Part shown: positions 34,389-43,728 of the stretch, in pieces
Numbering within the stretch: position 1 is the stretch's first letter
Layout of the letters: every line of letters begins with the position of its first letter
Position numbers and translations under genes: made by a program
NCBI GenBank assembly: GCA_016222805.1
Contig: JACRQG010000013.1
Span: forward strand, 62,001 to 126,000
DNA length: 64,000 bases
Reading direction: 5' to 3'
From: Verrucomicrobiota bacterium
GTDB taxonomy: Bacteria > Verrucomicrobiota > Verrucomicrobiia > Opitutales > Opitutaceae
Notes under the pieces: generated by a model
Told to the model about the DNA's origin: nothing
Seen by the model: the letters and a program-made list of their open reading frames with translations, nothing else
Database searches by the model: none

Positions 34389-35305
34389 CCCTCGAGCCTC
34401 ACCTTCGGGTTCATCCACGCCTGGACGATGTCCACGACGAGGTTGAGCGCCATGATCAGGACCGCGTAGAGAATAACGGTGCCGAGCACCAGGGTGTAGT
34501 CGCGGTTGAACGCGCTGTTCACGAATTCGCGCCCGATGCCGGGAATCGTGAAAATGGTCTCGATGACGAAAGAGCCGGTGAGGATGCCGGCGACGGCGGG
34601 CCCGAGGTAGGACACGACTGGCAGCAGGCCGCCGCGCAGGGCGTGGTGGGTGACAATGCGAAACTCCGACACGCCCTTGGCCCGCGCGGTGCGGATGAAG
34701 TCCTGGTGCAGGACCTCGAGCATGCCCCCGCGGGTCAGCCGGGAGATGGGGGCCGCGTAGGCGAAGCCCAGGACCAGCGCGGGAAGCACGCGGTCGGCGG
34801 GCACGTACCAGCCGGAGGCGTTGAACCAGCCCAGGTGAATGGCGCACAGCAGCACCAGGAGGGGGCCGATCACGAAAGTCGGCACCGAGATCCCAATCAT
34901 GCCGAAGGCGGAGGCGGTGTAGTCGATCCAGGTGTTGCGGTACACGGCCGCGCAGGTGCCCAGCGTGATGCCGAGAGCGAGGGCAAAGGCGAGCGCGAGC
35001 GCGCCGAGTTCGGCGGACACCGGCAGCTTGTCCGCGATGATCTCATTCACCGTCCGGTTGGGGTACTTGAACGACGGCCCAAGGTCGCCGCGGGCCAGGC
35101 TGCCCAGGTAGTCGAGGTACTGCTGCCAGAGGGGTTTGTTCAGGCCATAATGGGCCTCGAGGTTGGCCAGGATCTCCGGCGTCACGGCCTTCTCCGCCGT
35201 GAACGGACCTCCCGGGACAAAGCGAATCATGAAGAAGGTCGCGGTGATCACGACAAACAGCGCGAGCAGCGACTGCAGGGTGCGCGACGTGATGAACCGG
35301 AGCAT
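34385..35305 (-). CDS. oppB: Oligopeptide ABC transporter permease OppB
   Basis: A 306-residue permease of the DppB/OppB family with six predicted membrane helices. MLRFITSRTLQSLLALFVV is the standard N-terminus, RFVPGGPF the family motif after helix 1, and RTARAKGVSEFRIVTHHALR the EAA loop. ETIFTIPGIGREFVNSAFNRDY is the conserved C-terminal loop that, with OppC, lines the path for peptides. It sits between oppA and oppC in operon order. Confidence 0.94.
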   Translation of the reverse strand: MLRFITSRTLQSLLALFVVITATFFMIRFVPGGPFTAEKAVTPEILANLEAHYGLNKPLWQQYLDYLGSLARGDLGPSFKYPNRTVNEIIADKLPVSAELGALALAFALALGITLGTCAAVYRNTWIDYTASAFGMIGISVPTFVIGPLLVLLCAIHLGWFNASGWYVPADRVLPALVLGFAYAAPISRLTRGGMLEVLHQDFIRTARAKGVSEFRIVTHHALRGGLLPVVSYLGPAVAGILTGSFVIETIFTIPGIGREFVNSAFNRDYTLVLGTVILYAVLIMALNLVVDIVQAWMNPKVRLEG

Positions 35306-35400
35306 GGCGGGCGGTGCGGAGGAGGAGAGAAGCTAAGGAAGTAAGGGAGAACTCCCTGAAGGGAAGCAGGGAAACGCGCCGGTGCGGCGCCGAGTTCCCC

Positions 35401-37041
35401 TCACTCCAGCCAGACGTACTTGGGCGGATGGTTGTCGAGCAGGGTGTGATGATATCCCCGCACGCGGGGGCTGACCGCACGGACGTTGGTGTAATAGAAG
35501 AGGGGCAGCACCGGCAGTTCCTCGACCAGGAGAGCATCGAGCTGCTGGTAGCGTTCGTAACGCGTGGCGTCGTCGGGTGCCGCCAGGGCTTGCGCGAGGA
35601 GGCGGTCGTAGTCCGGGTGGGCGAAGCCGGTGTCGTTGTTCAGGTTGGACGAGGCCCAGATCTCGAGGAAGACGTGGGGGTCGAGGTAGTCGGCGATCCA
35701 GCCGCCGCGCTGGAGGTCGAAGTTCATCGCGTCCTGGGAATCCAGGTACACCTTCCACTCCTCGTTGCGGAGGGAAATATCGATGCCGAGGTGCCGCCGC
35801 CACATCTGTTGGATCGCCTCGGCGATGATGCGGTGGTTCTGGCTGGTATTGTACAGCAGTTCCAGCCGCGGAAAGCCGCGACCAGCGGGGAACCCGGCCT
35901 CGGCGAGCAGCCGTCGGGCATCCTCGACCGTTCCGGACAACCGGGCGCGCGGCGAATACCCGGCGGTGCCTGGATAGCTGACGCTGTAGGCCGGGGCCTG
36001 GCCGCCGCGGGTGACATTCTGGACGAGGCTCTCGCGGTCGACGGCGAGGGCCAGGGCGCGACGGACCCGTCGATCGCTCAGCGGGGGCCGCTTCAGGTTG
36101 AACCGGTAGAAATAGACGCCGAGGTAGGGCTCGGTGCGGAGGGCGGCGGGGTTCTCGCGACGGTACACGTCGATCTTGGCGAGGGGCAACTCGTAGGTGA
36201 TGTCGAGCTGGCCGGTGCGAAACATGCGCTCCTCGGTGTCCTGGTTTTCCACGGGGTAGAAGTGGATTTCGTCGAGTCGCACGCAGGCCCGGTCCCAATA
36301 ATGCGGATTGCGCGCGACCGTCAGGATCTGTTGCTGGCGCCACTCCTTCAGCACGAAGGCACCGTTGCCGACGAGATTGCCGGCACGGGTCCAGGCGGTG
36401 CCCTTGCGGGCGAGCCCATGGAATTTCTCGATGACGTGGATGGGCACGGGGTACCAGGAGTAATGGCTGGCCAGGAGCTTGAGGAAGTACGGCGTCCGGG
36501 CCTGGAGGGTGATTTGCAGCGTGCGATCGTCCACCGCGCGGAAGCCGACCTGGGAAAAGTCGGTCAGCCGTCCCTCGTTGTAGTCGCGGGCACCCCGGAC
36601 GCAGTGCAGCAGGTAGGAATACTCGGCGGCCAGCGCCGGGGTCAGCATCCGCTGGTAGGAGCGAAGGAAGGTCGACGCGGTGATCGGCGTGCCGTCGGAC
36701 CAGAGAGCATCGGCGCGCAGGTGAAACGTGTAGACCAGCCCGTCGGCGGAAACCTCCCATCGCTCGGCGACACCCGGTTCCGGGCTGAGGTCGCGCGGAT
36801 TCTCGGCGACGAGCCCCTCGAACAGGGCCATGATCAGCTTGTGCTCGGGCACGCCACTGACCGTCTGGGGATCCAGATCCTGGGGTTCGGTGCCGTTGCC
36901 GACCCGCCAGATCATCTTCGATGGGGCGGGAGCCGCGGTGGTGGCAGGTCCGGACGCCCCGCTGCCGGCATCCTTGCGGGAGCAGCCGACGGCCAACGCC
37001 GCAAGAACGAGTGAAGCGACCACGAAGCGACGGCGGAACAT
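35401..37041 (-). CDS. Oligopeptide-binding lipoprotein OppA-like 1 (SBP family 5)
   Basis: A 546-residue extracytoplasmic solute-binding protein with a lipoprotein signal (MFRRRFVVASLVLAALAVGC). EPQDLDPQTVSGVPEHKLI and GVAERWEVSADGLVYTFHLR are the conserved family 5 openings. The middle has YLGVYFYRFNLKRPPLSDRR and ALALAVDRE, and the end RVRGYHHTLLDNH. It delivers peptides to OppBC. It directly precedes oppB, so it is probably the main partner of the permease. Two paralogues are encoded upstream, separated by a peptidase gene. Confidence 0.92.
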   Translation of the reverse strand: MFRRRFVVASLVLAALAVGCSRKDAGSGASGPATTAAPAPSKMIWRVGNGTEPQDLDPQTVSGVPEHKLIMALFEGLVAENPRDLSPEPGVAERWEVSADGLVYTFHLRADALWSDGTPITASTFLRSYQRMLTPALAAEYSYLLHCVRGARDYNEGRLTDFSQVGFRAVDDRTLQITLQARTPYFLKLLASHYSWYPVPIHVIEKFHGLARKGTAWTRAGNLVGNGAFVLKEWRQQQILTVARNPHYWDRACVRLDEIHFYPVENQDTEERMFRTGQLDITYELPLAKIDVYRRENPAALRTEPYLGVYFYRFNLKRPPLSDRRVRRALALAVDRESLVQNVTRGGQAPAYSVSYPGTAGYSPRARLSGTVEDARRLLAEAGFPAGRGFPRLELLYNTSQNHRIIAEAIQQMWRRHLGIDISLRNEEWKVYLDSQDAMNFDLQRGGWIADYLDPHVFLEIWASSNLNNDTGFAHPDYDRLLAQALAAPDDATRYERYQQLDALLVEELPVLPLFYYTNVRAVSPRVRGYHHTLLDNHPPKYVWLE

Positions 37042-37148
37042 CCGGCGAAGGGAATGCGGCCAAACCCCGGGTGCAAGCACGGGGAGGTCGGGCACGACGG
37101 CCGGGTTTCCGTTTGACCCGGTCGCGTGAAGGTGTCGGTGCCCGGCGG

Positions 37149-38810
37149 CTATCGCCCGGCGGCGCGCATCGCGTCGCGGCGGGCCTTGAACGGATTGCCG
37201 GCGGTCCACTCCGGCCAGGTCGCATCGCCGGCGATGTGGAGGCCGAGGCGCACCAGGAAATCGGTATCCTGGGCCGCGCCCTCGAAGGTCCAGTCGGGTT
37301 TCACCTCGTCGCTCGGCTGGTGGTAGTCGCGCGCGATGTACTCGTTGACCTTGCGGTCGGCAAAGTCGGCCGGCTGACCGACGTAGTTTTTCCCGGCTTT
37401 CGCGTAGAAGCCCGGCACGCCGACCTTCGCAAATTCGAAATGGTCGCTGCGGAAGTAGGATCCCCGGTCGGGGCGGCGATCGGGCAAGACTTCGCGTCCT
37501 TGGGCGGCGGCGATGGAGGCGGCGATCCCATCCATGGTGGTGGCGCCGTGGCCGATGACTTCCAGGTCGCGCGTCGGGCCAAACGGGTTGGCGCCATCCA
37601 TGTTGATGATGGCGAGGGTGCGGGCGAGCGGGTAGAGGGGGTTTTGCGCGTAATACCTGGCCCCCAGCAGCCCGCGTTCCTCGGCGGTGACGGACAGGAA
37701 GAGGAGGCTGCGCGCCGGGCGTTCGGCGGGCGGGAGGGCGGTGATCGCCTGGGCGATTTCCAACAGAACGGCGGTGCCCGCGGCGTTGTCGGCGGCGCCG
37801 TTGTAGATTTGGTCGCCCCGGAGTTTTTCGTCGATCCCGAGGTGATCCCAGTGCGCGTTGTAGATGACGTATTCGTTCCGTTTCTGGGGATCGCGACCGG
37901 GCAGGAGCGCGAGGACGTTGCGCGAGTCGACGGGCCGCAGGGTGTTCTTGACGGAAAACGACGCCCGGGCTCCGAGCGGCACCGGGCGAAACTCCCGCGT
38001 GGTTGCGGCCTTTTTCAAGGCGTCGAAGGACTGCCCGGCGGTGGTGAAGAGCTTCCGGGTGGCGTCGAGGGTCAACCAGCCGGACAGGGCGACATGGCCG
38101 GCATTCCGGTCGGGCGTGCGAAGCTCGAAGTTCTCCCGCGACCAACTCGTGATGACGACTCCGAACGGGTAGGCGGCGGGCCCGGTCTCGTGGACAATCA
38201 GGCAGGCCGCCGCGCCCTTCTCGGCGGCGATCTCGTACTTGTAGGTCCAGCGGCCGTAGTAGGTCATGGCATTGCCGCCAAACACCGCCGGGTCGAGTTG
38301 GCCGCGGGCATCGGTGATTGGGGGATCGTTGATCAGCATGACGACCGTCTTGCCGCGCACATCGACCCCCTTGTAGTCGTCCCAGTTGAACTCGGGAGCG
38401 ACGATGCCGTAACCGACAAACACCACTTCGGTGTCCTTCTCCGCGACCGATTCGACGGCGCGCGTCGAGAAGCCCACAAAGTCGTTGATGGGAACCATGG
38501 GCAGCGCCTTGGCTCCGATTTGGAACGAAAGCGTCGGGGCGGAAGTGATCCCGATCAGGGGCACGGCCTGCACATAGGTTCCATCCGGATTCCCGGGCTG
38601 CAGTCCGAGTTTCTTGAACTCGGCCTCGAGGTATCGGACGGTGCGTTCTTCGCCCCGGGTGCCGGGACCGCGCCCCTCAAGCTCATCGGAAGCAAGAACC
38701 CGGGTGCGCTCCAGAAGGCGGGCCGGGGAGGCCGGCGCAGGGACTGCGGCTGAGCTGAGGGCGCTGGAAAACAGGAACAGCGGCAGGAGAAGAAAGGGGC
38801 GGATGGACAT
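37149..38810 (-). CDS. Secreted M28-family zinc aminopeptidase
   Basis: A 553-residue exported protease with a signal peptide (MSIRPFLLLPLFLFSSALSSA). An N-terminal segment and a PA insert (residues of about 110-240) precede the catalytic domain. Expected zinc ligands and catalytic residues are visible: His and Asp in NAHWDHLGI and DNAAGTAVLLE, the catalytic Glu pair in VTAEERGLLG, Asp in NMDGANPFG, and the last His in SDHFEFAKVGVPGFY. It removes N-terminal amino acids from peptides. It lies inside the Opp gene group, so it probably trims peptides in the periplasm before or during uptake. Confidence 0.9.
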   Translation of the reverse strand: MSIRPFLLLPLFLFSSALSSAAVPAPASPARLLERTRVLASDELEGRGPGTRGEERTVRYLEAEFKKLGLQPGNPDGTYVQAVPLIGITSAPTLSFQIGAKALPMVPINDFVGFSTRAVESVAEKDTEVVFVGYGIVAPEFNWDDYKGVDVRGKTVVMLINDPPITDARGQLDPAVFGGNAMTYYGRWTYKYEIAAEKGAAACLIVHETGPAAYPFGVVITSWSRENFELRTPDRNAGHVALSGWLTLDATRKLFTTAGQSFDALKKAATTREFRPVPLGARASFSVKNTLRPVDSRNVLALLPGRDPQKRNEYVIYNAHWDHLGIDEKLRGDQIYNGAADNAAGTAVLLEIAQAITALPPAERPARSLLFLSVTAEERGLLGARYYAQNPLYPLARTLAIINMDGANPFGPTRDLEVIGHGATTMDGIAASIAAAQGREVLPDRRPDRGSYFRSDHFEFAKVGVPGFYAKAGKNYVGQPADFADRKVNEYIARDYHQPSDEVKPDWTFEGAAQDTDFLVRLGLHIAGDATWPEWTAGNPFKARRDAMRAAGR

Positions 38811-38932
38811 GAGCGATAAAGGGTGGACGCAGTCGGTGACGGAGAAACGGGAAGGAGGGTCGGCAGCAGGTGAGTCGCGAAGAGCCGTTGATAGCCGGTT
38901 GCCGTCCCCTGGCTACTGTTTACTGGACCCAC

Positions 38933-40510
38933 CTATCGCTTCCCCGGTGCCACGACCGACATCCCCTGGTAGACCCGGGCCCAGAGGCCGTCCTCCTGCC
39001 AGCCCTGCACCCGCGGTGAAAGCAGGAACACCTTGGAATTGAAGTAGAGCGGGGCGATGGGGGATTCCTCCAACAGATGCCGTTCCGCCTTTGCGTAATC
39101 ACCTGCCTGGACGGCGGCGTCATAGCCGGCATGGGACCAGCGCGGGTAATTGAGGGGAGCGCCGCTGAGAAAATCACCGAGCATGGCGGCCGGATCGGCG
39201 ACGTCGGGAATGGCCGTGGCGAAGGCGATTTCGAAATGCCCGGTCCGCAAGGCGTCGAGGTGGACCTTGGCCTCGCGAATGACGATGGCGACCTCGATTC
39301 CGAGCTCGGTGCGCCACATTTGCTGAATCGCCTCGAGGGCCTGGGAGTGGGTCCACCCGGAGAGCTCCAGCCGCGGGAATCCCTTGCCCCCCGGGTAGCC
39401 GGCGGCCGCGAGCAGGCGACGGGCTTCCGCGGGGTTGAACGAGAGATGCGGCGCACCGGTCCCCGACTCCGGTGTCCGCAGGGGCGGCGGGAGGAAGCGA
39501 TGTGCCGCCGACTGGCCGCCCTGCAGGACCCGTTCCGTGAGGCGCTCGCGGTCGATCGCGAGCGCCAGGGCGAGCCGGGCCGATCCTCCGAGCGCGGGGA
39601 GGCGCGTGTTGAACGCCAGATAGCGCGTTTCGATCATCGGGAGGCGATGCAGTTCCTGCGGCCGTTCTCGGGCATACGCCGGCACCTTGCTGAACGGCAC
39701 GGCCATGGTGGCGTCGATCTGGCCGGCGCGATAGGCGCGGTCCTCGCTGTCGCCGTTGTCAAAGCGGACAAAGTGAATCTCGTCGACCCGCACGGAGGCG
39801 GCGTCGCGCCAGCGCGGGTTGCGCCGGACAACGACGCGCTGGTCGGCGCGCCATTCGGCGAGAACGAAGGGCCCGTTGCCCACGAAGTTCCCCGGTTGGG
39901 TCCAATGGCGGCCGTGGCGTTCGACCACGTCGGTGCGCACGGGCAGCCACGGGCCGCTGGCAACGGTCGCGGGGAAGCGCGGGTTTGGCCATTCGAGCGT
40001 GATCACGAGGGTGCGTTCGTCCCGGGCGCGCAGGCCGACGGCGGAGAAGTCCGTGATGGCTCCGGTGGCGAAGGCGCGCGCGTTCTGCACGGCGAAGTAC
40101 ACATTCGCCTTGGGTGCCGCGGTGGCCGGGGTGAGGAGGCGGCGGGCGGAGGCCACGAAGTCCGCGGCGGTGACCGGCCGACCGTCGGACCAGCGACCGT
40201 CGGGGCGAAGGTGAAAGGTATACACCAGCCCGTCGGCGGAGACTTCGTGACGGAGGGCGGCGCCGGGCTCGGGCGGGCCTCCGTTGGGTCCGGGCAGAAG
40301 CAGGCCTTCGAGCAGCGAGCGCAGGATGCCAAACTCGTCCGGGAGGGCGGTGCTGGCCGGGTCGAGGGAAACGGGCTCGTTTCGCTGGCGCAGGCGAAGG
40401 AGTTGCGGGGCGGATGCCTGGCCGGGCGCAGCATCGACCGCGGGATCGCGGCGGCCGCAGCCGGCGGCGAGGAGCGCCGCGAGCAGCAGCACGGGCAGGG
40501 TGGGCCGCAC
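38933..40510 (-). CDS. Oligopeptide-binding lipoprotein OppA-like 2 (SBP family 5)
   Basis: A solute-binding protein of 525 residues from GTG 40510, which gives a compact lipoprotein signal (MRPTLPVLLLAALLAAGC). An ATG at 40591 inside the upstream gene would add 27 residues and is an alternative. Family 5 motifs are EPVSLDPASTALPDE, HEVSADGLVYTFHLR, NFVGNGPFVLAEW and LALALAIDRERL. It is more divergent than the other two (RFPATVASGPWLPV where they have pocket residues PYFLKLL or PYFLSLL), suggesting a different peptide range. Part of the Opp gene group. Confidence 0.88.
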   Translation of the reverse strand: MRPTLPVLLLAALLAAGCGRRDPAVDAAPGQASAPQLLRLRQRNEPVSLDPASTALPDEFGILRSLLEGLLLPGPNGGPPEPGAALRHEVSADGLVYTFHLRPDGRWSDGRPVTAADFVASARRLLTPATAAPKANVYFAVQNARAFATGAITDFSAVGLRARDERTLVITLEWPNPRFPATVASGPWLPVRTDVVERHGRHWTQPGNFVGNGPFVLAEWRADQRVVVRRNPRWRDAASVRVDEIHFVRFDNGDSEDRAYRAGQIDATMAVPFSKVPAYARERPQELHRLPMIETRYLAFNTRLPALGGSARLALALAIDRERLTERVLQGGQSAAHRFLPPPLRTPESGTGAPHLSFNPAEARRLLAAAGYPGGKGFPRLELSGWTHSQALEAIQQMWRTELGIEVAIVIREAKVHLDALRTGHFEIAFATAIPDVADPAAMLGDFLSGAPLNYPRWSHAGYDAAVQAGDYAKAERHLLEESPIAPLYFNSKVFLLSPRVQGWQEDGLWARVYQGMSVVAPGKR

Positions 40511-40571
40511 CCCCACCCGCGGGCCCGCGGGCGGTCCCCGATGGTCCCCGCCGTTCCCCGGCAGGCCTCGC

Positions 40572-42278
40572 TCACGGCTCCAGCCACACATGCTTGTAGG
40601 GATGGTGATCGAGCAGGTTGTGGTGCCAGCCCTTGACCGACGGCTGGAGCAGGAAGACGTGCGTGTAGTGGTAGAGCGGGAGGAAGGGCACTTCGGCGAG
40701 GAGGATCGCCTCGGCCTTCTGCAGCAGGGCGGCCCGCGCGACCGGATCGGCGGTGCGCGCGGCGGCAAACAGCGCCGCGTCGTATTCGCGGTGGCTCCAG
40801 CCCGTGTAGTTGTTGCCGCTGTCGCTGCGGAACACCTCCAGGAACGTCGCGGGATCGAGGTAGTCACCGATCCAGTCGGAGCGCAGGATCTGGTACTCGC
40901 CGGCGCGCCGCGCCGCCTGTGTCACCTTCATCTCCTGATTGGTGAGCCGCACCTCGATACCCAGCTCGCGCCGCCACATCTCCTGGATCGCCTCTGCCAC
41001 GATGCGGTGGTTTTCCGAGGTGTTGTAGAGGAGCTCGAGCGTTGGGAACCCACGCCCGCCGGGAAAGCCGGCTTCGGCGAGCACCTGGCGCGCGGCGGCA
41101 AAGTCCGTGGGCACCCGTGCGACGGCGGTGTACCCGGCGGTGCCCGGGGGCGTGAGGGCATGCGCGGGGCGCTGGCCGCCGCGGAGGACCTTGGTGACGA
41201 TGGCCTCGCGATCCACGGCAAGGGCGAAGGCCCGGCGCACGCGCACGTCGTTCAGCGGGGGGCGGCGCACGTTGAAACGGAAGAAGTAGGTGCCGAGGTA
41301 AGGATCCGTGCGCAGCAGGTGCGGGGAGTCGCGGCGGTAGGCATCGATCTTTCCGACGGGAACGAACTCGGTCAGGTGCAGCTGGCCTGCGCGGAAGGCG
41401 CGTTCCTCGGCGTCGACACTGTCGATGGGATAGAAATGGATGGCATTGAGGCGCACGGTGGCGGCGTCCCAGTAGCCGGCGAACTTCTCCACGACGATCA
41501 CCTGGTGGGGCTGCCACTTCTGGAGGGTGAAGGCGCCGTTGGTCACGATCCGACCGGGACGCGTCCAGGGGTTGCCGCGCTGGTAGGCGGAGCCGTGCCG
41601 GGAGATGGTGGCCAGCGGGACGGGGTAGAACGGCGGGTTGGTGAGGAGGGAGAGGAAGTAGGGCGCCGGGTGTTCGAGCGTGAGCCGCAGCGTCCGGGGA
41701 TCGAGGGCGGTCGCGCCCACCCGCGAGAAGTCGGGGTTGGTGCCCTTGTGAAACGCCTCGGCCCCCTGCAGGATGTAGAGCAGGTTCGCATAATCGGCGG
41801 CGAGGGAAGGCGTGAGGATGCGGCGGAAGGAAGTGACGAAGTCCTGGGCCGTGACGGGTTCGCCGTTGGACCAACGGGCATTGGCCCGCAGGAAGAAGGT
41901 GTAGACCAGACCGTCGGGCGAGAGCTCCCAGCGCTCGGCCACACCCGGCACCGGCCGGAGGTCAACCGGATCTTCGGTGACCAGACCCTCGAAGAGGGCG
42001 CGAAGTACATTGCCCTCGGCGACGCCGGTCACGAGGTGCGGATCGAGTTCGGTGACCTCGTTGCCGACCCCGCGGTGCAAGACCTGTTCGCGGTTGCCGC
42101 GTTGGACGGCCGTTTCACGTTTGAGGCAGCCGGCCAGCGACAGACCGGCGAGGGCGGCGCACAGCAGCCGTGGAAGCCGGGCAAGGATGCGAAGTGAACC
42201 CACCCCGGTGCGCCGGGAGGTTGCCCGGTCGGCCAACGGGCCGAGGGCTGGGTTCGCGCGCGGCACCGGTCGACTCAT
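40572..42278 (-). CDS. Oligopeptide-binding lipoprotein OppA-like 3 (SBP family 5)
   Basis: A 568-residue solute-binding protein. An Arg-rich N-terminal extension precedes the lipoprotein signal (LLCAALAGLSLAGC, Cys near residue 51), so a later start is possible. Family 5 segments include VTELDPHLVTGVAEGNVL, ERWELSPDGLVYTFFLR, YLGTYFFRFNVRRPPLNDVR and the C-terminal SVKGWHHNLLDHHPYKHVW. It is close to OppA-like 1 in sequence. The ATG overlaps the ispF stop (ATGA), so the peptide-uptake genes are probably read from the ispD-ispF transcript. Confidence 0.9.
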   Translation of the reverse strand: MSRPVPRANPALGPLADRATSRRTGVGSLRILARLPRLLCAALAGLSLAGCLKRETAVQRGNREQVLHRGVGNEVTELDPHLVTGVAEGNVLRALFEGLVTEDPVDLRPVPGVAERWELSPDGLVYTFFLRANARWSNGEPVTAQDFVTSFRRILTPSLAADYANLLYILQGAEAFHKGTNPDFSRVGATALDPRTLRLTLEHPAPYFLSLLTNPPFYPVPLATISRHGSAYQRGNPWTRPGRIVTNGAFTLQKWQPHQVIVVEKFAGYWDAATVRLNAIHFYPIDSVDAEERAFRAGQLHLTEFVPVGKIDAYRRDSPHLLRTDPYLGTYFFRFNVRRPPLNDVRVRRAFALAVDREAIVTKVLRGGQRPAHALTPPGTAGYTAVARVPTDFAAARQVLAEAGFPGGRGFPTLELLYNTSENHRIVAEAIQEMWRRELGIEVRLTNQEMKVTQAARRAGEYQILRSDWIGDYLDPATFLEVFRSDSGNNYTGWSHREYDAALFAAARTADPVARAALLQKAEAILLAEVPFLPLYHYTHVFLLQPSVKGWHHNLLDHHPYKHVWLEP

Positions 42279-42754
42279 GCCTTGGCGATGAGGGCGACGG
42301 CGTGCGCCGCGATTGCGAGCCCGCGTCCAAGATCACCCACGCCCTCGTTGGTGGTGGCCTTGAGGCCGATGTTGGCGATCGGAAGGTGGGTGGACTTGGC
42401 CAGGGCCGCCTTCATCTCGGCGAGCCGCGGGTACAGGCGGGGTTTTTCGGCGATGACGGTGGCGTCGATGTTGCCGATCGCGAATCCGCGCTTGGAGAGT
42501 TCGCCGCAGACGCGGGCGAGCAGGAGCTGGGAATCGATGTTGCGCAGTGCCGGATCGGTGTTGGGAAAAAAGTGGCCGATGTCCGGCAGGCCGGCCGCGC
42601 CGAGCAGTGCGTCGCAGATCGCGTGGGTCACGCAGTCGGCATCGCTGTGGCCGTCGAGGCCGAAATCAGTTTCGAAGCGGACTCCGGCCAGGACCAGCGG
42701 CCGGTCCGGGACGATGCGATGGATGTCGTAACCGTGGCCGATGCGAAAGTTCAT
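42275..42754 (-). CDS. ispF: 2-C-methyl-D-erythritol 2,4-cyclodiphosphate synthase
   Basis: A 159-residue MEP-pathway enzyme that cyclises CDP-ME-2-phosphate and releases CMP. The zinc ligands Asp10 and His12 (HGYDIHR) and the later His in LDGHSDADCVTHAICDALLGA are present. DIGHFFPNTD and the C-terminal IGLKATTNEGVGDLGRGLAIAAHAV complete the trimer active site. The start shares one base with the ispD stop and the stop overlaps the next gene start, so the set is tightly coupled. Confidence 0.96.
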   Translation of the reverse strand: MNFRIGHGYDIHRIVPDRPLVLAGVRFETDFGLDGHSDADCVTHAICDALLGAAGLPDIGHFFPNTDPALRNIDSQLLLARVCGELSKRGFAIGNIDATVIAEKPRLYPRLAEMKAALAKSTHLPIANIGLKATTNEGVGDLGRGLAIAAHAVALIAKA

Positions 42755-43500
42755 CAGAACGGCGGGCTGGAGCTGACCGACCGGTCGCCGCGCGGCTGGC
42801 CGGAAGCGGCGGCCAGCAGGAACTCGAGGTAGTCGAGATCTGCCGGGGTCGTCAGCTTGGGGTTGGGGTAGGGGTTTTCGAGGAGGGCCACGTGGTGCCC
42901 GAGGAGTTCGACCGCCTGGGCATCGTCGGTGATGGCTTCGCCGCGGGCCTGGACCCGTTCGTAGGCCCGGGTGATCAGTTCACGACGGAAGACCTGGGGT
43001 GTCTCCATCGCCCAGAGCCGCGAGCGGTCGAGGGTGCGCAGCCGGGAGTCGTCGCGGCCGCCGGGCCCGTCGACCACGAGATGTTCCTTGATGGTGTCGA
43101 CGACCCGGTGGGCGAGGACCACCGCATGCTCGCGCCGGACAATCTTGTGCAACGCCACCAACTGCTCCGGCCGCACCAGCGGGCGGGCGCAATCGTGGAT
43201 GAAGACGTGTTCGATGTCGGCGGGCAGGGCGGCGAGGCCGTTCATCACCGAGTCCTGACGCTCCCGACCTCCGCGGACGAGGACGGATGGCGTGGGCGCG
43301 CAGGCGGAGAGTTCCAGCATCTGGCGCTGATCGCGGAAGACCACGACGTACAGGTCAGCCACGGCACTCTGCATGAAAGCGGATGCGGAATGAGAGAAGA
43401 CGGGCCGACCGCAGAGGGGAGCCAGGACCTTGTCCGAGACGGAACCGCCCATGCGGGAACCGCTCCCGGCGGCGAGAAGGATGGCGGCGGTGCGGCTCAT
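42754..43500 (-). CDS. ispD: 2-C-methyl-D-erythritol 4-phosphate cytidylyltransferase
   Basis: A 248-residue enzyme making CDP-ME from MEP and CTP. The nucleotide loop LLAAGSGSRMGGS is at residues 8-20. FIHDCARPLVRPEQL holds the substrate-site Asp/Ala/Arg, and LWAMETPQVFRRELI plus ITDDAQAVELLGHHVALL are the usual C-terminal motifs. The common KxF that follows the first loop reads KVLAPL. It is the first gene of a run that continues into ispF and the opp genes. Confidence 0.95.
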   Translation of the reverse strand: MSRTAAILLAAGSGSRMGGSVSDKVLAPLCGRPVFSHSASAFMQSAVADLYVVVFRDQRQMLELSACAPTPSVLVRGGRERQDSVMNGLAALPADIEHVFIHDCARPLVRPEQLVALHKIVRREHAVVLAHRVVDTIKEHLVVDGPGGRDDSRLRTLDRSRLWAMETPQVFRRELITRAYERVQARGEAITDDAQAVELLGHHVALLENPYPNPKLTTPADLDYLEFLLAAASGQPRGDRSVSSSPPF

Positions 43501-43576
43501 CGATGGGGGGCGCCCGAGGGGAAAGACGGCGCGCAGGGGGTGGGCGTGGGTGACATGGACGGGAGGAGTCGGTGTT

Positions 43577-43607
43577 CAGTAATCAGGCACCAGTAATCGG
43601 AGATCAG
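43577..43607. repeat. Short imperfect direct repeat CAGTAATCAG / CAGTAATCGG
   Basis: Two 10-base copies spaced 14 bases apart, followed by AGATCAG, lie in the 228-base gap between ispD and pyrF. The motif is unlike the surrounding GC-rich sequence and may be a fragment of a dispersed repeat. No other function is evident in this gap. Confidence 0.3.
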
Positions 43608-43728
43608 CAAACTGCGAGCGAGCGCGCCGGCCAGACGCCCCCGGACGAAGCGGGGCAAACTGGCCGAGGTGGGAGAGGAGGGACTGAGGTGTCGTCAATT
43701 TCTTCCGACTGACGTGGACGCTCCGGCG

